A stretch of DNA of 64,000 bases from Melastoma dodecandrum. Lineage: Eukaryota > Streptophyta > Magnoliopsida > Myrtales > Melastomataceae. Below are positions 18,350 through 28,400 of this stretch, piece by piece (position 1 is the first letter of the stretch; the number at the start of each line of letters is the position of its first letter). Location of the stretch: the NCBI GenBank assembly GCA_029817715.1, contig JARUPY010000085.1, positions 4,402,001 through 4,466,000 on the forward strand, in the 5' to 3' direction. A model generated the notes under the pieces. That model saw only the letters and a program-made list of their open reading frames with translations. It had not been told where the DNA came from and did no database searches. Made by a program: the position numbers and the translations under genes.

Positions 18350-18364
18350 TAAGCCCCCCCTTTT
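18350..18364 (-). other. Polypurine tract
   Basis: On the minus strand AAAAGGGGGGGCTTA lies directly before the 3' LTR. This is the expected primer for plus-strand DNA synthesis and fixes the element's orientation. Confidence 0.85.
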
Positions 18365-18403
18365 ATGCTGGGTTGGCTATGCCGACTCAGCAGAAATCAT
18401 ACC

Positions 18404-18414
18404 CTATATATAAA
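18404..18414 (+). promoter_or_regulatory. TATA box of the antisense PMD gene
   Basis: CTATATATAAA lies on the plus strand 135-145 bases before the ATG at 18549, outside the LTR. This suggests the antisense gene has its own promoter and does not use the LTR promoter. Inferred from position and sequence only. Confidence 0.55.
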
Positions 18415-18548
18415 GGAGAGTCATCGTCCTTTTCCCGCACTTTTCTTCCTTGCTCAACACTTCTTCATTTTCTCCAAGAAACTAGAAACCCTCGCTTCCC
18501 GGAAAACTCTTCGTCTTCCTCCTTAACACTCTTCCGATCCTTAAAAAG

Positions 18549-21500
18549 ATGTCGACTTTCAAGGCTTTCGAGGTCCATAATCAGCGTGCGGGGCCAACCG
18601 GACCCATTCCGGTCACAGAGGATCAGGGATCGGGCGTCACCCTCGGACCTATCCTGCCGGAGCGTCTCTTCCCGGGGACAGTGCCGCTCAACTATCTCGT
18701 CACCGAGAAGCCCATCCCGATCTGCCATCCCAACTTCGTCGATCCCCTCAACTGGGAAGGTCAGGGATCCTTCCTGTGTTTTCCTTCTTCGTCTAAATCT
18801 GAGATGGTGGAATGGCTCGAGATGTGGGAGGAGCACTTCACAGAGAGGTTTAGGAGTCAGAAGATTCTGAGGTTCTTTAGGATGTCCGTGGCAGACAAGA
18901 ACTGTGATCCTAGAGTCTGCTCGGCTATGCTGCCTTTCTGAAATTCCTCAGTCAATTGCTTCTATTTCCCGGAGGGTCCCATGTCTATTACCTTGGCAGA
19001 TGTGAAGATTTTGGCCAGGTGCAAAGTCAATAGCCTCCCTGTTCGCCAATACTCCCTGGCAGGCGATATTAATCCCAAGGGCGCCCTTCAGTACATGGAG
19101 GTGGTAAGCAGGCACTTAAAAATGGCCTCAGCAGGCAAAGAGCCAGATGAGAAGTTGTCGACCGAGTGCTTTGGCGCCCGGGAAGAGGTCGAGTTCCTCA
19201 GCACTTGGTTAAGCAAGTTTGTCTACTGCTTCCCAGGGAAGAAGGTCAGCCACACTTCTTATCCAGTGGCCAACTTTCTGAGGGAGACCAATGAAGAAAT
19301 CTCTTGGGCCCCCTTCATTTTGGGTCTTCTTTACCATGATCTGGACAGAGCGACGACTCAGATCAAGCCGTTTCCAAAACATCCAGCAGGAGGATTGCTC
19401 TGGTTAGTTCACCTTTGGTCGGCTATGTGGATGCCAGGATTGACTGGGTTCAAGGGCCCTGCTTCGCCCCTCGAGTCGGCCTATTATGGGGAGACCATCT
19501 TGGAGCAGTGCTGCCAGCGGAAGGATCAATGGCTTATGACATCGGTCACTGGCCACATGAAGCACATCGTCGACTTCGGCAGGGCAGATCGACGCAACTG
19601 GGCACCCTTTCCAGGCGGCAAGACATTTGCTCAGGAAATTAAGCTTCAAGCTGCTCGTGGCTTCTGGAATGGGGTATTGACCCGCAGGGACCTACCAGTC
19701 ATCTTCGACGGCTACCTGACCTTTGAAGCCTATAACCCTCAGCTGTGTGCAAGGCAGTTTGGGTTCATCCAGGGCGTAGCGGTTCCACTTGCTGATCCTA
19801 CCGGTGGCTTGTGCGGGGATAGGATGAAGAGAATTTCGTGCAAGCCGATCTCCCCGAAGACCCTCGACTTGCTCAACAGCAAGGCGCAGCTCTCCCAGAT
19901 AGAATTCCCATCTGGTACTTCTGCCTGTTTCGCCACGCAATTCTTCACTGTGCTGTGGTCGACTACTTATGAAGAGCTGCGGGCTTTGATGCATTTCTTG
20001 GAGGTCTCCAAGGAACCTGATTTTTACATGGGCGACGCACATATCAAAGCGAGAGGTAAAGACTTAGCTTTACTTTAAGAGTATTGGGTTCTTAGTATTA
20101 ATCGCGAGCTTTCTCCTTTTCAGGATCAATGATGCCTCAAGGCTCTGAAAAATCCAAGCCTAAGGCTCCCCTTGTTCCTGCTCCTTCTAGGCTTAAGTCG
20201 ACTGGCAAGGGGAAAGCTAAGGTGGCGAGCCCCAGGAAGACAGCTGTAGGTGGTCCCTCCAAGGCTCGACCTAAAAGCGCTCCAAAGCGCAAAGCGATCG
20301 AGGCAGGAGATCTTGAAGAGGTGCCTCTATCCCAGAGGAGGAAACTGGTGAAGGTACCAGCCTCAGTGGCGGCCCCTCTTCCCAAGTCGCCGACTACCGT
20401 AGCGGCGACTTCTTCTTCGAGGTCGCCAGCAGCGGTGGCCCCAGTGAGTTCATCATCTGCTGCGGTGCCTGCGACCTTAGTGACGGTCGGTATCGCTCGA
20501 GGAGCGACTACATAGGTATGACTCTACTGGTTCTAATTCATCTTGAGCTTCTGTATCTAACCCGCACTATATTGCTTAGGGCGAAGCGTCAACCGGAGGT
20601 GGTGACCAGCCTACTCCGGTTGTAGTCGAGACGGGTGCAACGGCCTCAACCGTCGAGGTGAGCTCGACTCCCTGCTAGGATATATTACTCTAGTTCATAT
20701 ATGAACTTTTAGTCTTATTACACTCTACCCTAGGAAGAGCAGGCTCCTGAAGTCTTGCTACAAGAAGGAACCACTATGGTCCTAGTCGATCCTTCGATTC
20801 AGTCGACGCGAGAGGGGGCACCGCCTCAGCCGATGCAAGAGGAGGAAGAACTAGGCGTTCCTTCTTCCTCAGTCCCCACTCCTGCACCACCAATGGTATG
20901 TGTTCTTCTTTCACACGAGGCATGGCATTGTTATCACGATTCTAACCGCGACACTTCACAGGTTCGTCCGAAGAGAGTGAAGACGACTGCTGGTCGCAAG
21001 AAGGCTCCTACACCCTCCACTTCTTCGGGCGAAAGTTCTGAGGATTTACTACCTTCAGAGGTAGGTATTCGATCGCATGGATGTGTCGACTTTTCGGGGT
21101 GCTGTGTCTTAGCAACATTTCATTTCTTATTCTGCAGGGTCCTGCTGCAGCGACCTCGACTAGCGACCCATGGGTGAAGCTTCACCAGGACATCGAAGAA
21201 TTCTGCCAACTTCTGCTCATTGACCCCTTAAACGTCGACGAGTTTAGGAGGATGCAGAAGCTGCTGAAGGAGATCGAGACATCCCCTCGGGTTACGGACG
21301 GAATACTGGGGGCCTGCAAGAGTTTCAGGTCGACGTATTGGACCCGCTGGAGGGACTACTACGCCGACCTGCTCGCCTACGACTTGACCGACTCGAAGAT
21401 TCGGTCGATCAATGAAGCTCGAGGGCAGGCCTCTAAAGCTGCACAGGACGCCCGCCAACATTTGGTCGATGTGCAAGAGAAGCTGACCGAGGCAGAGAGA

Positions 21501-21722
21501 CAGATAGAGTTCTATACGAACCTGAAGAATGACCTGACTCGGCAGCTTGCGTCGATCAATACTCAAGAAATCGAGGAGCTGGAGGCCAACGCTGAGAAGG
21601 ATAGAGAAAAGGTCGTCGACCTTTATGCCCAGCGAAAAAAGGTGAACGCGAAGCGACGAGCTCGTAAATCCCTTGTCCTCGATTTTAGAGAAGTTGGCGG
21701 GTTATGGAGTCTAGACTTGTAA
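18549..21722 (+). pseudogene. Plant mobile domain (PMD) plus coiled-coil gene inside the retrotransposon
   Basis: Six exons with consistent phases: 18549-20055, 20124-20515, 20580-20657, 20734-20895, 20962-21060 and 21138-21722 (941 codons). Residues about 125-350 match PMD proteins: NSSVNCFYFPEGPMSITLADV, then VEFLSTWLSKFVYCFPGKK and FILGLLYHDLDRAT. PMD proteins of the MAIN/MAIL1 group act in nuclear silencing, and related domains occur in several plant transposon families. Next is a Lys/Ala/Pro/Ser-rich region (KPKAPLVPAPSRLK, KRKAIEAG), probably disordered and nuclear. The last exon encodes a long coiled coil (LVDVQEKLTEAERQIEFY, EELEANAEKDREKVVDLY). Two in-frame stops interrupt it: TGA at 18939-18941, where relatives have Trp, and TAG at 20513-20515 at an exon end. 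It converges on the pol gene. Confidence 0.8.
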
Positions 21723-21855
21723 CCAAAGAACAACGTAATTCGATTATTTTTGCTTTACTTGAACAAATCAAGTATCTTATGTCTCGAATGAATTTCTGCC
21801 CACTACGCTAAATTCATTCTTCCAAACAGCGTTACTGAAGCCTAGCGCGATTTTC
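21723..21855. other. Spacer between convergent PMD gene and pol
   Basis: A 133-bp gap between the stop of the plus-strand PMD gene and the stop of the minus-strand pol frame. It presumably holds the 3' ends of the PMD transcript and part of the element's genomic RNA. Confidence 0.6.
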
Positions 21856-24800
21856 TTAGGAATTAAGCGCTTCCCAAATTAATGGGGTCCTTTGTCTTAG
21901 GATTTTATGATGAGCTTCCCAGATAGTCGCGCAGTAGGATTTAAGATATTTACCATTGACCTTCAATGGATGCCTATCTCCTTCTCTGGTCATAAGTCGA
22001 TACGTATTAGATGAGTATGTCTCGCACACTTCATATGGACCCTCCCAATTAGGAGACCACTTACCCAAAACTTGGTCTTTTGATTTAAGGGGTAGGATCA
22101 TCTTCCATACCAAGTCGCCCACTTTGAAGCGCTTATGGACAACCTTTTTATTATAGTATCTAGCAATTCTTTGCTTATGTACCTCAAGTCGGTCTATTAC
22201 GTCGAGTCGCTTCTTCTCCAATTCTTCTAAAGCGAGGTACATTGCCTCGTCTTGCAAGTCAGGATGAGCTACCCTGAGCGACTTGTATCGAATCTCAATA
22301 GGTAGGACAACATCTTGCCCATATACCAGCGAAAAAGGGGCTTCTCCTGTGCTGTCTCTCTTGGTGACTCTTAGAGCACACAAGGTGTCCTGTAATAGTT
22401 CGTGCCATTTTCTTGGATTTGCACCAACCATTTTCTGAATGTTATTCTTTATGAGCTTATTAGTAGCTTCAGCTTGTCCATTCGACTGGGGGTAATAAGG
22501 TGTCGAATTAGTGATTGAAAAGCTAAATTCAGCAGCGAATTCACGCACCTTCTCATTATTGAAAACGGTGCCATTATCTACTACGATATTCTGGGGAATC
22601 CCAAATCTATAAATGATGGAGGATCTGAGAAAATCGATCACCTCTTTGTGATCAATTTTCTGGTATACTTGAGCCTCGACCCACTTGGTAAAGTAGTCAG
22701 TAGCGACTAGAATGTAGGCATCGCCTTTACTCGAGTGTGGGTGAATCTCCCCGATTATATCTAAAGCCCAAGACCTAAACGGCCAAGGCTTGATGACTGA
22801 GACTAAATCGGACGCTGGGGCCCTTGTCACCGGACAATGTTTTTGACACTCTTGGCACCCCCTAGCCATTTCTATGCAATTCTTTAGCATTGATGGCCAG
22901 TAAAAACCATGTCTTTGGATAGTCCAAGACATTTTGGTGCCAGATTGGTGAGACCCGCATAAACCTTGGTGAGTCTCCAACATAATTGGGGTCGGTTTGT
23001 CTAAGTCGACGCACCTTAGTAGGACTCCTTCTTTGGTCTTTCTGTAAAGTACCCCATCTATAAGGGTGTACGACAAAGCCTGAGTGTTGATTCTTTGGCT
23101 CGCCTTTTGTATTGGGTCGGAGAGGAAGTCGGTGATTGGTCTCCTCCAATCTTTATCGCTTGTCATTATGTTCAGAGTGAACGCGTCGCCTTGGGGAGCT
23201 AAGTGGGAAGCTATTTCTGTGATACAATCGCTTCCCCTTTTGGCCTTGTATCCTGAAGCCTTTTGGGCTAGGTCGTTAGCGATTGTGTTTTCCTCCCGGC
23301 CTACAAAGAGGAAAGTAATTGCTTCGAACCGCTCGACTAGCCTTCGAGCGACTTGATGATAGGGTGCGAGTTTCTCTTGACATAGAGAGTCGCTGTTCAT
23401 CTGGTTAATAACCAGTTGAGAATCTCCCATTACTCTGGCTTTCCTGGCTCCCAAGGCTAATAACTCCTTCAAGAGCGTGATCAACGCTTCGTACTCAGTC
23501 GCATTGTTTGTATGAGTCGCCGACAGGCGATATGCTAGGCGAACGTCCCTTCCTAGTGGCGAAAGTACGTGGAGGCCTATGCCTACGCCGGATTTCGCCG
23601 AAGATCCATCAAACCAAGCTTGCCAGACATCCTCAAGGGATTCCTCTTGATCGATTGATGCAGATGGATCGTGGTTCACTAAGAAGTCGGCTAAGGCCTG
23701 CCCTTTCACCGACTGTTGAGGTTTGAAACGCAGATCGTATGCGGATAGGACCAAGCTCCATTTACTAATTCTTCCGGTCAATAGGGGACTTTCGAAAAAG
23801 TATTTTATGACTGGGGACTTGGCAATAACATGAACCTCTTGGGATCCGATATAATGTCTTAGCTTCTTAACAGCATAAAAGATTGACAGGCATAACTTCT
23901 CCTTAATTGTATAGCGCTTTTCTGTAGCAGTCAGTTGTCTTGACAAATAGTAGACTGCTCTCTCAGTTTTGTCCTCCGCCTCTTGGGCTAACATGGCACC
24001 GATGACTGATTCAGTCGCTGCCACGTAAAGCAGATAGGGCTTTCCTATCCGAGGAGGGGCAAGCACAGGCGGCTTCATTAAGTACTCCTTTAAGCCTTCA
24101 AATGCTTTTTGGTGTTCGTCGCTCCACACAAAATTTCCCTTCGCTTTTAGTAAAGTTGAGAAAACTTCTGTCCGTCCAGCGACGTTACCAATAAATCGCC
24201 TTAGATAATTGACCCTTCCTAAGAAAGCCTGTAACTGCTTCTTATTACTCGGAGGGTTCAATCTTTGAATGGCGTTCACTTTGTTCTGGTCGACTTCTAT
24301 ACCACGTTGGTGAACTAGGAACCCTAGGAAATGTCCTGCTCTGACTCCGAAGGCACATTTGAGAGGGTTTAGTTTGAGCTGATGCTTTCTCATTTGAATG
24401 AAAGCATTTCTAAGGTCATTAACATGTGACTTCTCATCTCGTGACTTGACTACTATATCGTCTATGTATACTTCGACCGTTTTGCTAATTAAGGCATCAA
24501 ATATAGCGTTCATGGCCCGTTGGTAGGTTGCCCCAGCGTTTTTGAGTCCGAATGGCATGACTACCCATTCGAAAATGCCTAAGGGACATCTGAACGCAGT
24601 TTTATGGATATCCTCCTCAGCTAGGAAGATTTGGTTATACCCCGAGAAACCATCCATGAAGGACATAATTTGATGCCCTGCAGTCTTGTCGACTAAGTCG
24701 TCTGCGATAGGCATGGGGTACTCATCCTTTGGAGTGGCACGGTTCAAGTCTCTGAAGTCGATGCAAACTCTAATCTTACCATTCTTCTTAATGACAGGGA

Positions 24801-25425
24801 CTATACTGGATATCCACTCGGTGTACCTCGATGTCCTTATATATCCAGCCTTAAAGAGCTTCTTGACTTCCTCGAATACTGCTTGAGTGACTTCGTGAGT
24901 CATTCTCCTCGGCGCCTGTTGGACTGGTTTAAATCCCGTTTTGATTGGTAACTTGTGTTCCACAAGTCGGCGATCTAGGCCAGGCATCTCGGTGTAATCC
25001 CAAGCGAAACAGTCTTTAAACTCTTCTAGAGTAACTTTGATAGAATTGAAAAGTCCTTTATTCATTGAGGAACTGATGAAAACAATTCGAGGGCTTGATG
25101 CCTCGCCTAAGTTGACGCCTACGAGTGAGTCACATGGCATCATCAGTGACTCACGACTCTGGACACCACCTAAATCGGTGTCAACGTTATTACATGACCT
25201 AGCTTCGAAATTGATGCTGCCTATTTGGCATCCTACTTTCCTAGACATCCTAACATGCTTCTGAAGTCGCTGTAGGATATCAGCGACTGCATGACCTTTC
25301 TCCTCACTGTCCATACATCCCTTCATGTAGGAGTCTATCGGGCTCCAACTCCGTCGCAGTGCTCTCTTGGCTCTTAGGCGCTTCTCCCTGGTCGTCGCTT
25401 GGGCTGTTGTTCGTTTCGCCTCCAT
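21856..25425 (-). CDS. pol: Gypsy Pol: reverse transcriptase, two RNase H domains, integrase
   Basis: An open frame of 1189 residues. Reverse transcriptase spans about 190-365, with VCIDFRDLN, MPFGLKNAGATYQRAM and the catalytic box YIDD at about 320-323. The first RNase H domain follows (about 430-545). A second one spans about 610-735 (WFDGSSAKSGVG, ATEYEALITLL, VMGDSQLVINQM), which is the extra archaeal-type RNase H of Tat-like elements. Integrase has the zinc-binding part (HQGLCGSH, CQECQKHC), then the catalytic core with DII, DNGTVF and GQAEATNK. The C-terminal region is FKVGDLVWKMILPLKSK. The first 122 bases overlap the end of the gag-protease frame in another frame, so expression needs frameshifting or splicing. 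No internal stop is seen. Confidence 0.95.
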   Translation of the reverse strand: MEAKRTTAQATTREKRLRAKRALRRSWSPIDSYMKGCMDSEEKGHAVADILQRLQKHVRMSRKVGCQIGSINFEARSCNNVDTDLGGVQSRESLMMPCDSLVGVNLGEASSPRIVFISSSMNKGLFNSIKVTLEEFKDCFAWDYTEMPGLDRRLVEHKLPIKTGFKPVQQAPRRMTHEVTQAVFEEVKKLFKAGYIRTSRYTEWISSIVPVIKKNGKIRVCIDFRDLNRATPKDEYPMPIADDLVDKTAGHQIMSFMDGFSGYNQIFLAEEDIHKTAFRCPLGIFEWVVMPFGLKNAGATYQRAMNAIFDALISKTVEVYIDDIVVKSRDEKSHVNDLRNAFIQMRKHQLKLNPLKCAFGVRAGHFLGFLVHQRGIEVDQNKVNAIQRLNPPSNKKQLQAFLGRVNYLRRFIGNVAGRTEVFSTLLKAKGNFVWSDEHQKAFEGLKEYLMKPPVLAPPRIGKPYLLYVAATESVIGAMLAQEAEDKTERAVYYLSRQLTATEKRYTIKEKLCLSIFYAVKKLRHYIGSQEVHVIAKSPVIKYFFESPLLTGRISKWSLVLSAYDLRFKPQQSVKGQALADFLVNHDPSASIDQEESLEDVWQAWFDGSSAKSGVGIGLHVLSPLGRDVRLAYRLSATHTNNATEYEALITLLKELLALGARKARVMGDSQLVINQMNSDSLCQEKLAPYHQVARRLVERFEAITFLFVGREENTIANDLAQKASGYKAKRGSDCITEIASHLAPQGDAFTLNIMTSDKDWRRPITDFLSDPIQKASQRINTQALSYTLIDGVLYRKTKEGVLLRCVDLDKPTPIMLETHQGLCGSHQSGTKMSWTIQRHGFYWPSMLKNCIEMARGCQECQKHCPVTRAPASDLVSVIKPWPFRSWALDIIGEIHPHSSKGDAYILVATDYFTKWVEAQVYQKIDHKEVIDFLRSSIIYRFGIPQNIVVDNGTVFNNEKVREFAAEFSFSITNSTPYYPQSNGQAEATNKLIKNNIQKMVGANPRKWHELLQDTLCALRVTKRDSTGEAPFSLVYGQDVVLPIEIRYKSLRVAHPDLQDEAMYLALEELEKKRLDVIDRLEVHKQRIARYYNKKVVHKRFKVGDLVWKMILPLKSKDQVLGKWSPNWEGPYEVCETYSSNTYRLMTREGDRHPLKVNGKYLKSYCATIWEAHHKILRQRTPLIWEALNS

Positions 25426-28400
25426 CTTTAGTCGTGACTACCTTCTGCAGGACCTCGTCTATGTCTTTGTCTGTGAAGTCGGGCCCCCATCCTGTTGGCA
25501 CAATCGGTCCTTCGTCAGGCTTGGGGTGAGAGGTGCCATAGCTCACGATGAAGTCGAACTTCCCTGAAGGTTCACCTAAGGGTCCGACTGTGGGGTCTCC
25601 CAGCTTGTAGCGCTGGTCCAGAGTAAGGTCCTTGACTGTCTTACACGTCTCTGCATGCAAAATACCCTTGTCACAACAGGAGTATTCATCAGCCTTAACG
25701 ATTTCTATTTCGGAGTCAAGCCATAGGATTAACTCCCTATGCAAAGTAGATGGAATCGCGGCGGCCTTATGAAGCCAATCGCGTCCTAAAAGCGCATTAA
25801 ATGAAGGGGCTATATCGATTACAAAGAAAGCAGTTTCCTGCTCGTGTCTCCCGACGCCTAGGCGCACGGAGCATATACCCAGGCACTCGGATTTTCTCCC
25901 ATTGAAGCCACTTACAGCTACGTCGGTTCGCACCAACTCGCTAGGCTTGTACCCAAGTAATCTAAACTTGGCGAGGGGAAGAACATTGACAGTGGCGCCA
26001 TTGTCTATTAAGACTCGACCCACTAAGACACCATCAAAGGTGGCTGAGATATACAGCGAATGCATATGCTGTTTCATACGATCTGATGGTTTCCTCAACC
26101 AGTGCAGAGGGAAGCCAGAAGGAAATGTAGTGACTTTAGAGTCGAGAGTTTTACCTTCCGGTGCCTCCGACTTGTTGTTGCAGGCGAACTCCGCAGGGAG
26201 GGTAAGAACGTTACAGCCCACGAGGGGCCGTTGCTCTGCATCGAAGTCGCAGGGCTTATCTCCTCGTAGAGGAGTGTAGTCGAAACTCGAGCCTGGGTCT
26301 TCCGAGTAATCAGTAGACTCGACCCGCTCGGGCTCTGCGACTTGTTTCCCTGTGGCGTGGTTCCCGCCAAAGGATGGCATCACAGGGGTCATTCTTGGCT
26401 TTTTCTGGGCGTGACTTAGACGCCTTTCTTTTCTCTTTTGAGCCCTCACGGGAAGCGTAATCTTTCTTTCCGCCTTCTGCCATTGAGACGAAGGGTTAAG
26501 CGCTTTGACAAATCTCGGTTTCTTAGAACCAAAGGGAAGTCGACTCACCTCCACAAGCCTTCCGTCGGCTGGGTCATATCCTACCTGCACAGGGTTATCT
26601 GCTGGCCTATTCGAGGGCTTGTTAAGGTTCGAGTTACCTGAGCCCTCAGGACGGGCTGCCTTCACGAGCATCTCCCCTTTTGCGGATAAGTCGACGAGCC
26701 GCAAAAAGTAGCTAACGCAGCATGCTGTGCAGAGCTGGGTAATGAGTATGCGGTTGTGAGCGATCAGCTTGCACTTTTGGCACAACAGCTTTTCGTCTAG
26801 GAATTGGGCGATGGGTGGCCCCCTCCGTAGTTCCTGAGGATCGACTGTCTGCGACGCATAACGGGGTCTGCGATTCATGGCCTGCTGAGGTTGGTCCTCT
26901 CCCTTATGTTCCGCTACCGGCTTGATCTCCTTGACAGGGGTAGTTCTAGTGTACCCCTGTTTGATGACCCTTTGGCCAGACGAGTCTATGAACTCCAGTC
27001 GCCGTGCCGGGCGTTCTGTTCCCCGGGCGACTGCCTCTCCATTGCCCTTGTGACCCTGGGGGCCTCCTCTTCCACCTCGCGAGGCTAATCGGCGATCTGC
27101 GCTAGGAGGGCTTCTGAAGGCGTGAGAAGATCCTTGGGGAGTATTGAGCGACATTGCTGCTTCTTCGAACGGGGTCAAGTCGTACCACTCCTCCGTTTTG
27201 CTGTCCAGTAGATACTTCTTGAACGTGTGGCACCGATCCGTAGTGTGAGTGTCGTTCAAGTGCCAGTGGCATAGCCACTTCTCCCTTCCTTTGGGCAGAA
27301 TGAAGACCCCACGCTCAGCTAGTCGCTTCATGAGGGCATTAGCCACCAAAGTCTCGCCAGTTGCTTGTACGTCCTGCGAGGGTACGACAGAGTCGTTAAT
27401 AACTTCTAAGAGATTAACCTCAGCGTCAAATATGTCAAACGTATGAATAGCGACTTCATCCCCGAATGGATTATTATCCACCACGGCGACTTCGTCAACT
27501 TCGGGAAAACGGAGCTCTTTAGACTCTATTAAATCCTGTATGATATTTCTAAAGGACAAACAGTCCTTGGTAGCATGGGTGAAAGACCCATGCCACTTGC
27601 AGTAATTCCTATTCTTTTCCCTCTCCGTCTGGGGAACTCGATGGCCGGGCTTAAGCCTAATCCTTTTCCTTTGATGAAGCCAGTCGAATATAGCGTCGAC
27701 TTTATCTGTGTCGAAAGAATATTTTCTTTCTTCGGCATTCTTTTGGGATGCCTTAGCTTTGGAATTCTTCTTAGCCAGGGGGTCGCATATAGTCGACTCC
27801 CCCTTGACAAATTCCGCCACGTCGACTTCATAAGTGTCGACTTGGTAGGCTCGAGTCAGCTGGGCTTCCTCTGTAAGGAGCTGATAATACTCTGCGGCCC
27901 TCCTTGCTAAGTCATACAGGTCAGCAAAGCGCTCGCCCTGCAGCTTTTTCCGGAACGGAATAGTCAACGCATTTAATGCGAGAAGTAATTGATCCTTCTC
28001 CGGTATGGGGGGGCTACACCGTAGTAGGGCCTTCCTGAGTTTCATTAGGAACTGCCCTGGGTGTTCTCCGTTAGCCTGCTTAAGGCGCATTACCTCAAAC
28101 ATCGACATGGGGGTGTCCAGTCGAGCAAAGGTCTTAACGAACATAGATTGCATCTGAGTCCACGAGGCTATTGACCCTGGCGGCAAACTCGCATACCACG
28201 TAAAGGCATCCCCTGTTAACGAGTTAGGGAAGAGCTTCAGTTTCCAAAAGTCGTTCCCAGCCGCCTCACCAAGTTGGTGAGTGAAGCGAGCGACATGCTC
28301 GAGTGGGGTCATTTCATCTTCACCCGAAAAACGTGTAAAGTCGGGCACCTTATAACCTCTAGGTAAAGGGAAATCCCTGTCGACATACGTAGGATAGGGA

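Noticed and set aside
18373..18870. A 165-codon plus-strand frame starting before the PMD ATG
   Set aside because: It overlaps the PMD frame in another phase, is Ser/Arg-rich and lacks similarity; the PMD frame explains the region.
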